In this document: positions 1-5,239 of the stretch, one piece after another
How positions within the stretch are numbered: position 1 is the stretch's first letter
Layout of the letters: every line of letters begins with the position of its first letter
NCBI GenBank assembly: GCA_050115555.1
Contig: JASFQI010000326.1
Span: 1-5,799, forward strand
Direction: 5' to 3'
Source of the DNA: JASFQI01 sp050115555
Lineage (GTDB): Bacteria; Desulfobacterota; DSM-4660; Desulfatiglandales; HGW-15
DNA: 5,799 nucleotides
The notes under the pieces: model-generated
The model's database searches: none
What the model saw: only the letters and a program-made list of their open reading frames with translations
What the model was told of the DNA's origin: nothing
Made by a program: the position numbers and the translations under genes

Positions 1-60
1 TTTCTCGCCTACCCTGCCCTGCTCCATGATACCTTCATTTCTATACAAGGGGGATATGCC

Positions 61-552
61 ATGAAAGGACGCTGGACGGTCGCTTTGATGATGCTTTTTG
101 TCTCAATGGCACTGGTGGTAACCCATGGTGAAAAATCATGTGCGGGGGTGTTGGGGATTTCCAACATCGTTTTCTGTTCAGCATCCCCAGAGGGCTACAT
201 GAAATACAATGAGCAGCCCGATGCCACGTTTGCACCCGGTCAAGTCGTTTGGATCTACATGAACCTGGACAATGTCAAGACGAACACGAATGCGGACGGC
301 AGCCAGGAAATCTGGATCAAACTTTATCTGAAAGTAAAAGCCCCAAACGGCGATGTCCTGATGGATCAGGAACTGTATAACGAGCACAAAAATTTCCCCG
401 AAAAATTCAACATGGATGAGATGTTTTTGCGTGTCAATCTCAACACCGTATCGGGAATGCCTGAGGGCCGGTACACCGTTGAATTGGGGTTGAAAGACGA
501 GTTGGCAAAAACGCAGGCCTCTTCCGCCAGCACCTTCATCCTGAAACAATGA
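61..552 (+). CDS. Secreted or periplasmic protein of unknown function
   Basis: A 163-residue protein. The ATG is preceded by a strong ribosome binding site (AAGGGGGA, about 47-54) at good spacing, which fixes the start. Residues 1-22 form a classical Sec signal peptide: basic MKGR, a hydrophobic core rich in L, M and V, then THGE, where cleavage is plausible. The cysteine at about residue 27 is not in a lipobox, so a lipoprotein is unlikely. The mature part of about 140 residues alternates hydrophobic and polar residues (VVWIYMNLDNV, IWIKLYLKV, GRYTVELGL), which suggests a beta-sandwich. It ends with a short polar/Ser-rich stretch. I do not recognise the family. It converges with the two-component operon to its right, so it is probably transcribed independently. 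That it is a real exported protein is well supported; its function is unknown. Confidence 0.85.
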   Translation: MKGRWTVALMMLFVSMALVVTHGEKSCAGVLGISNIVFCSASPEGYMKYNEQPDATFAPGQVVWIYMNLDNVKTNTNADGSQEIWIKLYLKVKAPNGDVLMDQELYNEHKNFPEKFNMDEMFLRVNLNTVSGMPEGRYTVELGLKDELAKTQASSASTFILKQ

Positions 553-624
553 AGGGGATGAATCTGAAAATGGACGAGATCAGGAGAATTACTCCAATGC
601 ATGTTTTCCCAAAATTGATGGAGC

Positions 625-720
625 CGCAAAAAGCTGGAACCTAGAGATTTGCCTCTAACGATTCCAGTGACTTAAGTGTAGCCAACAGGCGGCCGAGCGG
701 GTTTTTACGAGGCCGTCAAA
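625..720 (+). repeat. Direct repeat copy 1 (85-bp core plus conserved 3' tail)
   Basis: The core at 625-709 aligns without gaps to 5644-5728; by hand count 68 of 85 bases agree (about 80%). The following bases (ag-ccgtcaaaa) are also shared. The core ends are near-complementary, CGCAAAAA at the left and TTTTTACG at the right, with one mismatch in this copy. Inside are the palindrome ACTTAAGT (670-677) and a small GCC-AACA-GGC hairpin (681-690). This copy lies in the 221-bp gap between the convergent genes ending at 552 and 774. No flanking target duplication or transposase is visible. The minus strand of both copies also reads as a conserved short peptide ending in TAG. It may be a miniature repeat element, a structured RNA or a gene remnant. 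Confidence 0.7.
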
Positions 721-773
721 ATTGCGAATAACAGTGTGAGGAATCTCAGGAAGGTTTTGAACGATCCGTTCGC

Positions 774-2105
774 TCATTGGATCCGGTATTTTTTTCTGCG
801 GTAACGGAAGGTGTGGTGATTCAGGCCAAGCAGCTTGGCGGCCTTGCTTTCGTTTCCGTTGGCGATGCGCAGGGCCTCGCCAATGTAATGCTTTTCCAAC
901 GACTCCCGGGCTGAAACAAGGTCCATTCCCTGCTCGGTCAGGGAAGGGAAAAAGAACTCGTTTCTGAGGGAATGTCGATTTTCATTCTTTTGCTGAGGCT
1001 TCAGGCCTAAATCATTAATATTAAGAATATTTTCTCTTCCTATCAGAACGGCTTTCTCAATCACGTTCCTCAACTCTCGTACATGGCCTGTGAAGGTATG
1101 GGTCATCAGCGCGCGTTCAGCCTCCGGTGAAATACCCGTAAAGTCCTTGCCGAACTTCTTGCTGAACACCAGGAGAAAATGCTTGGCCAAGGGGATAATA
1201 TCCTCCCGCCGCTCGTTAAGGGAGGGAACGTGTACGCGAATCGTGCCCAACCGGAAGTAGAGGTCTTTTCTGAAGGCATCCTCTTCCATGAGGGTATCCA
1301 GATCTTTATTCGTGGCAGAGACGATCCTGGTCTGAACATGACATTTTCTGGTCCCGCCCACGCGATAATACTCTTTCGTCTCCAGAAACCTGAGAAGCTT
1401 TGCCTGGGCCTCGAAGCTCAGATCCCCCACTTCGTCCAAAAACAGGGTCCCAATGGTGGCTTCCTCGACGAGTCCCCTTTTTCCGGAGGCCCTTGCTCCG
1501 CTGAAGGCCCCTTTTTCATACCCAAAAAGCTCGCTCTCTGCCAGGTCCTTGGGGATGGCCGCACAGTTCACCGTCATGAAAGGACCCTTGAAAAGAGGGC
1601 TCCTGTAATGAATGGCCTGGGCGATCAACTCCTTGCCCGTTCCGGTCTCTCCAACAAGAAGAATCGGCGTATCCGGGCTCTTGGCGACGGCGCTGACAAA
1701 TTCCATCACATCCTGAATGGCACTGCTTTCCCCCACGATGCAAGGGAGGTTTTCCTTGAGGTATTTTTCCTGAAGGGTCTGGACTTCTTTTCTCAGCCGA
1801 ATGGTTCCCAGGGCATTCTGAACCGTGACCTCCAAGGCATCCATGTGCAGGGGTTTTACCACATAATCGTACGCCCCCAGCTTCATGGCCGCAACGACCG
1901 TGTCCACGTCTTCGTAGGCGGTAATCATAATCACGAGCATTTCAGGATACGAGGCCCTGATTTCACGGAGGACATCTATGCCATTCCTGTCCGGCAACCC
2001 GATGTCCAGAAGAACCAGGTCGGGAGGGTCGTTCTCCCCCATGGCTTGAATAGCCCCTTCTCCGGTGCTAAAGGCCATCACCTGGTATTCCGCCTCAAAG
2101 GCCAT
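774..2105 (-). CDS. NtrC-family sigma-54 response regulator, N-terminus displaced by frameshift
   Basis: This is a DNA-binding activator of sigma-54 RNA polymerase. The open frame from the first in-frame ATG gives 443 residues. The receiver (to about residue 95) has phospho-acceptor D34 (LLDIGLPD), T62 and K84. The AAA+ domain (about 122-360) has Walker A GETGTGK (152-158), the sigma-54 contact loop GAFSGA (199-204, Ser for the usual Thr), Walker B LFLDE (221-225) and an arginine-finger region near 279-285. A Fis-type helix-turn-helix closes the protein (about 400-443). The ATG at 2105 is too late: the acidic DD pair of the receiver lies upstream in the same open frame, which has no ATG, GTG or TTG. 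A good ATG at 2172, 2 bp after the kinase stop, is out of frame because of the 7-bp duplication at 2147-2160. Removing one repeat copy yields 463 residues with D54, T82 and K104, the NtrC numbering. As it stands the receiver may not be phosphorylatable. It is the last gene of the kinase operon. Confidence 0.88.
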   Translation of the reverse strand: MAFEAEYQVMAFSTGEGAIQAMGENDPPDLVLLDIGLPDRNGIDVLREIRASYPEMLVIMITAYEDVDTVVAAMKLGAYDYVVKPLHMDALEVTVQNALGTIRLRKEVQTLQEKYLKENLPCIVGESSAIQDVMEFVSAVAKSPDTPILLVGETGTGKELIAQAIHYRSPLFKGPFMTVNCAAIPKDLAESELFGYEKGAFSGARASGKRGLVEEATIGTLFLDEVGDLSFEAQAKLLRFLETKEYYRVGGTRKCHVQTRIVSATNKDLDTLMEEDAFRKDLYFRLGTIRVHVPSLNERREDIIPLAKHFLLVFSKKFGKDFTGISPEAERALMTHTFTGHVRELRNVIEKAVLIGRENILNINDLGLKPQQKNENRHSLRNEFFFPSLTEQGMDLVSARESLEKHYIGEALRIANGNESKAAKLLGLNHHTFRYRRKKYRIQ

Positions 2106-2146
2106 GCGGATCCCTTCCCGTATGACCTCTTCGTCGTCAACAATAA

Positions 2147-2160
2147 ATATTGAATATTGA
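2147..2160. repeat. Perfect 7-bp tandem duplication in the activator start
   Basis: On the plus strand ATATTGA occurs twice in tandem (2147-2153 and 2154-2160). On the coding minus strand this is TCAATAT twice, at codons 5-9 after the ATG at 2172. Seven bases shift the frame: the ATG frame reads 11 residues and hits TGA at 2139-2137. With a single copy the reading is MNHSSIFIVDDEE and runs on into the receiver domain. Confidence 0.85.
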
Positions 2161-2174
2161 AGAATGGTTCATCC

Positions 2175-3200
2175 CTATTGCTCAACCGGAAGCTTAACGA
2201 TAAATTTGGCCCCGCCCCATTGGCTCGAGGCGATTTCCAACGAACCGCCATGATCTGTGACAATGCGATGGCTGAGGCTGAGACCGATTCCGGTGCTGCC
2301 GTTCTTGGTCGTGTAAAATGGATCAAAAATCTTGTCTCGAAGATGCAGGACCACGCCCGAACCGGAGTCTGAAATGTTCAAGGTGAAATTCTTGTCGTCC
2401 GCAGAGGAGGTGAGCTCGATCTTTCGCATGCCTTCCTGGTTTTTCATGGCTTCCGCTGCATTCGTGATCAGGTTCAGGATGACCTGTTCAATCAAGCTGG
2501 GATCGGCGTGGATGTTCGGCGCATGCGGGGTCAAAGCGGTTTTGAGCGTGATCTTTCGCTTCCGTAACGCGGCCGCGGAAAGGGTAATGGCGTCCTCAAT
2601 GGGTTGGTTTGGATTCGTGGAAACGAGCTTGGGCTCACCCGGTTTTGAAAAATCCATGACCCTTCGAATGACAGACTCGATCTTATGAGAGGCAGACTGG
2701 ATCTGCTGAATAATCTGCTGAACTTTTTCTGCCCCCTCTCCGCGATCGTACGCCTTCTCCAAGGCGTTCAGGTAGATATTGATGCCTGAGAGCGGGTTTC
2801 GGATCTCATGGGCAATGCCGGTGGCCACTCGACCGAGGGAGGACATCTTGTCCTGGATTCGCAAAAATTTCTCCAGTTCTTTCAACCGGGTGACATCCAT
2901 CATATTGATCAACAGGGCCTCTTTCCCCCAGTAGTCAAATACGCTCGCACGGCAGTGGACCCATTTCATGTCCATTCGATTCCCGGTCCCATCCACAGGA
3001 TAAAAACGGAATTCCATATCCCGGGGCTGTTCCATGTCGGGAGAGATCGCATTGTAAAACTCTGTGACCCTCTTCCCGTCGTCGGGGTGGATGTTTTCAA
3101 TCTCCGTGAGCTTGGGGGCCCTCGGCAACGGGCCGAGGAGCCTCTCCTGTTCTGGATTCTGATAAATCACGCGATGATCCTGGATGATACAAACTCCCAC
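2175..3200 (-). CDS. Sensor histidine kinase, C-terminal part (PAS-HisKA-HATPase)
   Basis: This is the kinase half of a two-component sensor, 341 residues from a GTG at 3200. Residues 1-115 are a PAS domain lacking its first strand. The HisKA dimerisation domain (about 120-185) has the H-box AHEIRNPLSG with phospho-acceptor H131. The ATPase domain (about 230-338) has N-box NLITNAAEAM (N247), the G1 box DSGSG (278-282), the F-box IFDPFYTTK and the G2 box GIGLSLS. All catalytic motifs are intact. No ribosome binding site precedes the GTG, which lies 34 bp inside the upstream GAF ORF in another frame. The frame stays open upstream (LLVGVC), as expected if the two ORFs were once a single kinase. 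It has no membrane segment, so it is probably cytoplasmic. The activator ATG at 2172 follows the stop by 2 bp, implying they are partners. Confidence 0.88.
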   Translation of the reverse strand: MGVCIIQDHRVIYQNPEQERLLGPLPRAPKLTEIENIHPDDGKRVTEFYNAISPDMEQPRDMEFRFYPVDGTGNRMDMKWVHCRASVFDYWGKEALLINMMDVTRLKELEKFLRIQDKMSSLGRVATGIAHEIRNPLSGINIYLNALEKAYDRGEGAEKVQQIIQQIQSASHKIESVIRRVMDFSKPGEPKLVSTNPNQPIEDAITLSAAALRKRKITLKTALTPHAPNIHADPSLIEQVILNLITNAAEAMKNQEGMRKIELTSSADDKNFTLNISDSGSGVVLHLRDKIFDPFYTTKNGSTGIGLSLSHRIVTDHGGSLEIASSQWGGAKFIVKLPVEQ

Positions 3201-3862
3201 CAGCAGGCAATCAGATCGCGAAAGCGCTGTTCGCTTTCACGTAGCGCCTCGTCCGCCCTGTAGTGCTCCTCTTCCAGCTCAATGGCATGAAGCCCAAATG
3301 CAATATCCTCGGAAACCTCCTCCAGCAACTGCTGTTCCTCTTGATCTACGGCAAAATCTCGCGGTATGGAAACCGAGAGAATCCCGTATTGAATGCCATT
3401 GTGCTCGATCCGCACGGTCATTGCGCTACGGTTGCCATAGGTCTTGGCTAACGGACAGTCGTTGCAGTCGTCATATGGGTTTCCAGTCAGAATCGTGCCG
3501 GACCGTGTGCGGGCCTTGCGGCCACAAGAGGTCATCTCCCCGCGCTTGAACCGATCCACCATAGGGAGGAAGGCCTCTCCCAGCCCGGATTCAGCCCATT
3601 CCAAGAGATCTCCGGATTCATCGAAGATTGCGATCCAGGCATTGGAATATCCTCGATTTTCGACAAGATTGTCACAGATCCCATAGAGCAACCGATGACG
3701 GTCTTTTTCCTTGGAAAGCAGCTGGTTGACGTTTCGAAGGGTGTTCAAAACGCGGTTTCGGCGGATCAACTGCTTCTCGGAATGCTTCAGATTCCGGATC
3801 ATGCTCTCGCATTCCTGATTCCTCTGCGCCAGTTGCTCGTAAGAAGGCGTATTTTCAGCCAT
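3167..3862 (-). CDS. GAF sensory part of the split histidine kinase
   Basis: This is the sensory N-terminal half, 231 residues from the ATG at 3862. I prefer this start over the ATG at 3910 because AAGGG lies 7 bases before it and a sigma-70-like -10 box (3909-3914) overlaps the upstream ATG. Residues 5-55 are charged and probably coiled coil (NQECESMIRNLKHSEKQL). Residues about 55-195 fit a GAF domain (AWIAIFDESGDLLEWAESG, then GIQYGILSVSIP), with three cysteines, C113, C133 and C136, the last two in DCNDCPLA. A helical linker (about 196-212) leads into the opening of a PAS domain (SEQRFRDLIAC). The last 11 residues (WWEFVSSRIIA) are out-of-frame sequence. Continuing in the other frame from C220 gives LLVGVC and the rest of the PAS domain and kinase. 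It is likely a frameshifted fragment of one kinase of about 563 residues, and could be a separate sensor only if the split is genuine and tolerated. Confidence 0.78.
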   Translation of the reverse strand: MAENTPSYEQLAQRNQECESMIRNLKHSEKQLIRRNRVLNTLRNVNQLLSKEKDRHRLLYGICDNLVENRGYSNAWIAIFDESGDLLEWAESGLGEAFLPMVDRFKRGEMTSCGRKARTRSGTILTGNPYDDCNDCPLAKTYGNRSAMTVRIEHNGIQYGILSVSIPRDFAVDQEEQQLLEEVSEDIAFGLHAIELEEEHYRADEALRESEQRFRDLIACWWEFVSSRIIA

Positions 3863-3908
3863 GGGCAGACCCTTCACGAGAGATGCGGTTTCGATGGACA
3901 CTTTCTCC

Positions 3909-3936
3909 ATACTATTGCCATGCGCACAAAAGTCAA
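3909..3936 (-). promoter_or_regulatory. Sigma-70-like promoter for the two-component operon
   Basis: On the minus strand TTGACT (3936-3931) is followed after 16 bases by TAGTAT (3914-3909), 5/6 and 4/6 matches to consensus. The predicted start, near 3902, gives a leader of about 40 bases before the ATG at 3862, which has its own AAGGG site. This agrees with choosing 3862 as the start. It is a pattern match only. Confidence 0.45.
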
Positions 3937-4007
3937 AGACTTGTCCATACGGTTTACGCAGGCTTTCTTACCATCCTGATAGAGAAGCCCTTTTGCATTT
4001 TGAATTT

Positions 4008-4038
4008 TTTCGAAACAGGATTTCGCAGACTTTCGAAA
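4008..4038. promoter_or_regulatory. Candidate upstream activator sites: two TTTCGAAA palindromes
   Basis: TTTCGAAA occurs perfectly at 4008-4015 and 4031-4038, 23 bp centre to centre (about two helical turns), with a further half site TTTCG at 4021-4025. If transcription from the sigma-54 promoter starts near 4139, these lie about 100-130 bp upstream, the usual place for NtrC-type activator sites. The likely binder is the activator encoded at 774-2105; this is inference from position and symmetry. Confidence 0.45.
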
Positions 4039-4073
4039 TGAAGGCGGGAACCCGGTGGTGCGTTATTCTTTAA

Positions 4074-4101
4074 CCAAATGGAATGATTGAAATTCATTTG
4101 G
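4074..4101. repeat. Interrupted inverted repeat CCAAATG / CATTTGG
   Basis: Perfect 7-bp arms at 4074-4080 and 4095-4101 are separated by 14 bp. It sits 12 bp upstream of the -24 element of the sigma-54 promoter. It could be an operator for an additional regulator or a site for a DNA-bending protein; nothing shows which. Confidence 0.4.
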
Positions 4102-4112
4102 ATTGAGAAGGT

Positions 4113-4127
4113 TGGCATGTTCCATGC
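4113..4127 (+). promoter_or_regulatory. Sigma-54 (-24/-12) promoter for the CheY-like/rubredoxin-like cluster
   Basis: TGGCATG-TTCC-ATGC matches the consensus TGGCACG-N4-TTGC, with the invariant GG and GC at exactly the required spacing and two mismatches at less critical positions. The predicted start is near 4139, giving a leader of about 90-115 bases before the receiver gene. The divergent operon encodes a sigma-54 activator with an AAA+ domain, which makes a sigma-54 promoter here plausible. Confidence 0.65.
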
Positions 4128-4154
4128 TGAGGAAAAAAGAAAAGCAAAAGGAGA

Positions 4155-4185
4155 TCTCCTCCGCACCCCCCTTTGGGAGAGGAGA
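4155..4185 (+). promoter_or_regulatory. Possible leader hairpin over a Shine-Dalgarno-like sequence
   Basis: TCTCCTC (4155-4161) can pair perfectly with GAGGAGA (4179-4185), a 7-bp stem with a 17-base loop. The right arm contains the strongest ribosome-binding-like sequence of the leader. The left arm also forms part of a 12-bp palindrome, AGGAGATCTCCT (4149-4160), so two alternative pairings exist. A regulatory role is inferred only. Confidence 0.3.
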
Positions 4186-4252
4186 AATAAACCGGTGAGA
4201 AAATTTCATCCATTATTGAAGAAGCGTGCACGTATTAAAAAAACTACAAGGA

Positions 4253-4624
4253 ATGAAAACGTTGCTCATCGATGATGATGAGTGGATACGAGGTTCCATG
4301 AGCCTCCTTTTCGAAGGCGAGGGATGTCCTTTGATGGCCGTGGAAACCGCGGAAGAAGGCATGGAACGACTGGAGAAGCAGGACTATGACATGATCCTTG
4401 TGGATTATCGTCTGCCGGGAATGGACGGGCTGGAGTTTCTGGATAAAATCAGGGACTCCCACTCTCATATATTGACTCTTCTTATCACGGCGTATGGAAG
4501 CGGATCGGTTGTTTCAAAGGCATCCGATCTGGGGGTCAACGGGTTCGTTGATAAACCGTTCACCATGGAAACCCTGGAAAATGCACTGTCCCGCGTGATC
4601 GCAACGCAGGAGACTTCTTCATGA
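4253..4624 (+). CDS. CheY-like single-domain response regulator
   Basis: A stand-alone receiver domain of 123 residues from the ATG at 4253. It has acidic residues D7-D9 (LLIDDDEW), phospho-acceptor D51 (ILVDYRLPGMDG), T79 (LLITAYG) and K101 (VDKPF), the complete set for phosphoryl transfer. No output domain follows: the protein ends shortly after the last helix. It probably passes a signal by protein contact or acts as a phosphate sink. A GTG at 4226 in frame would add nine residues; I prefer 4253 because the protein then opens MKTLLIDDDE, the usual spacing, although AAGGA is closer to this ATG than ideal. It lies downstream of the sigma-54 promoter and 15 bp ahead of the rubredoxin-like gene, so it is likely the first gene of that operon. 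The divergent kinase is an obvious candidate partner. Confidence 0.88.
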   Translation: MKTLLIDDDEWIRGSMSLLFEGEGCPLMAVETAEEGMERLEKQDYDMILVDYRLPGMDGLEFLDKIRDSHSHILTLLITAYGSGSVVSKASDLGVNGFVDKPFTMETLENALSRVIATQETSS

Positions 4625-4639
4625 GTCAAGGGGACGGAA

Positions 4640-4885
4640 ATGGAAGAATCCCAAAACAAATGGGTATGCGCTCGATGCGGGTACACGGCAGACAACCGTT
4701 TTGAAGGGGATATCTGCCCCCAGTGTAACCTCACCTACTGGAAATGCTCCCACTGCGGTTTCACCATCACCGCTGCAACGCCACCGGAGGTGTGCCCGGA
4801 GTGTGGAGAGAAGTGTGACTTCATCAACATTACCTGCTACACGCCCGATTGCGGAGGACCCGGCAACCTGGATCCCCGTTTATAG
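4640..4885 (+). CDS. Rubredoxin-like, cysteine-rich metal-binding protein
   Basis: An 81-residue soluble protein with 11 cysteines. The ATG is preceded by AGGGGA at five-base spacing. Four CxxC pairs are visible: C10/C13 (CARCGYTADN), C26/C29 (CPQC), C36/C39 (CSHCG) and C52/C55 (CPEC). The second half (YWKCSHCGFT, then PPEVCPECG) looks like a rubredoxin-type knuckle pair; the first half is a second, rubredoxin-like or zinc-ribbon pair. Three further cysteines (C59, C66, C71) lie in the tail ITCYTPDCGGPGNLDPRL. It probably binds iron or zinc in two four-Cys sites, with a possible electron-transfer or redox-sensing role. No catalytic domain is attached. It follows the receiver gene by 15 bp and is likely cotranscribed. 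The fold assignment is from cysteine spacing; the bound metal cannot be told from sequence. Confidence 0.82.
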   Translation: MEESQNKWVCARCGYTADNRFEGDICPQCNLTYWKCSHCGFTITAATPPEVCPECGEKCDFINITCYTPDCGGPGNLDPRL

Positions 4886-4948
4886 GCAGGCGTCCAGGCC
4901 CGGCGCACCTCGAGCGTGCAAGAACGAACTCTTTTCTGGAGGCAAGAG

Positions 4949-5149
4949 ATGGAACTCGAGGAAATCAAAAAGGCTGTGGAAGCATTGAGCGATGCGGAAA
5001 AAAGGGAGTTTTTTTCGGAAATTATCCCGGAGGTATGTGACGAATCCCTCACCAAGGAAGGATGCCGAGTGATTTTTGAAAAAAAGCTCTCCATTTCCCG
5101 ATACCTGGAGTCTTTTGACGATCTCCACGACATGCAGATGAAGCGCTGA
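4949..5149 (+). CDS. Small helical protein of unknown function
   Basis: A 66-residue protein. I choose the ATG at 4949, not the GTG at 4916, because TGGAGG sits six bases upstream of it. The sequence is charged and mostly helical (MELEEIKKAVEALSDAEKRE), with two cysteines, C30 and C39, and a C-terminal half rich in K, S and D (EKKLSISRYLESFDDLHDMQ). There is no signal peptide, membrane segment or recognisable motif. It lies 63 bp after the rubredoxin-like gene in the same direction and could be the third gene of the operon. I do not recognise the family. Coding is supported by the ribosome binding site and position. Confidence 0.68.
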   Translation: MELEEIKKAVEALSDAEKREFFSEIIPEVCDESLTKEGCRVIFEKKLSISRYLESFDDLHDMQMKR

Positions 5150-5152
5150 ACC

Positions 5153-5165
5153 GGGGCCAGGCCCC
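5153..5165. repeat. GC-rich hairpin GGGGC-CAG-GCCCC
   Basis: Five-base-pair stem with a three-base loop, starting 4 bp after the stop at 5149. There is no T-tract after it, so it is not a classical intrinsic terminator. It could stabilise an mRNA 3' end or help separate expression of the genes on each side. Confidence 0.35.
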
Positions 5166-5184
5166 ATCAAAGGAAAACACCCGG

Positions 5185-5196
5185 CCCGAATTCGGG
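5185..5196. repeat. Perfect palindrome CCCGAATTCGGG
   Basis: A 12-bp perfect palindrome in the 90-bp gap between the 66- and 77-residue genes, 20 bp beyond the GC-rich hairpin. It could be an operator or a short RNA hairpin. No promoter elements of either sigma class are convincing beside it. Confidence 0.3.
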
Positions 5197-5239
5197 ATAC
5201 GGGCGCGCGAATGGCCGTCTTTCCCGTTCAGGGCATTAT

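Larger units (their letters stand above)
3863..4252. other. Divergent regulatory intergenic region
   Basis: About 390 bp separate the GAF/kinase operon (leftward) from the CheY-like cluster (rightward). The region is AT-richer than the genes. It holds, in order, a sigma-70-like promoter facing left, two TTTCGAAA palindromes, a 28-bp interrupted inverted repeat, a sigma-54-type promoter facing right, and a leader able to form a hairpin over a Shine-Dalgarno-like sequence. I see no convincing full-length gene in it; a basic 26-codon ORF (4195-4275) is the only small candidate. Confidence 0.65.

Noticed and set aside
701..706. The T5 run of the repeat as an intrinsic terminator for the secreted-protein gene
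   Set aside because: No GC-rich stem abuts the T-run; the nearest hairpin (GCC-AACA-GGC) is three base pairs and more than 10 bases away.
625..720. The repeats as an insertion sequence or CRISPR
   Set aside because: There are only two distant copies, no transposase, no target-site duplication and no regular spacing.
759..771. GAACG-ATC-CGTTC hairpin just after the activator stop, as a terminator
   Set aside because: The stem is only five base pairs and in the minus-strand direction it is followed by A residues, not a U-tract.
1179..2153. Long plus-strand open frame of 324 codons
   Set aside because: It lies entirely antisense to the activator, whose domains are unmistakable on the minus strand; the translation has no recognisable motif.
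3863..3910. Upstream ATG (3910) as the start of the GAF protein
   Set aside because: It has no ribosome site and overlaps the predicted -10 box; the ATG at 3862 has AAGGG at proper spacing.
3944..3975. A sigma-54 promoter for the leftward operon
   Set aside because: On the minus strand a GG/GC pair occurs near here but its spacing is one base off, which this promoter class does not tolerate well.
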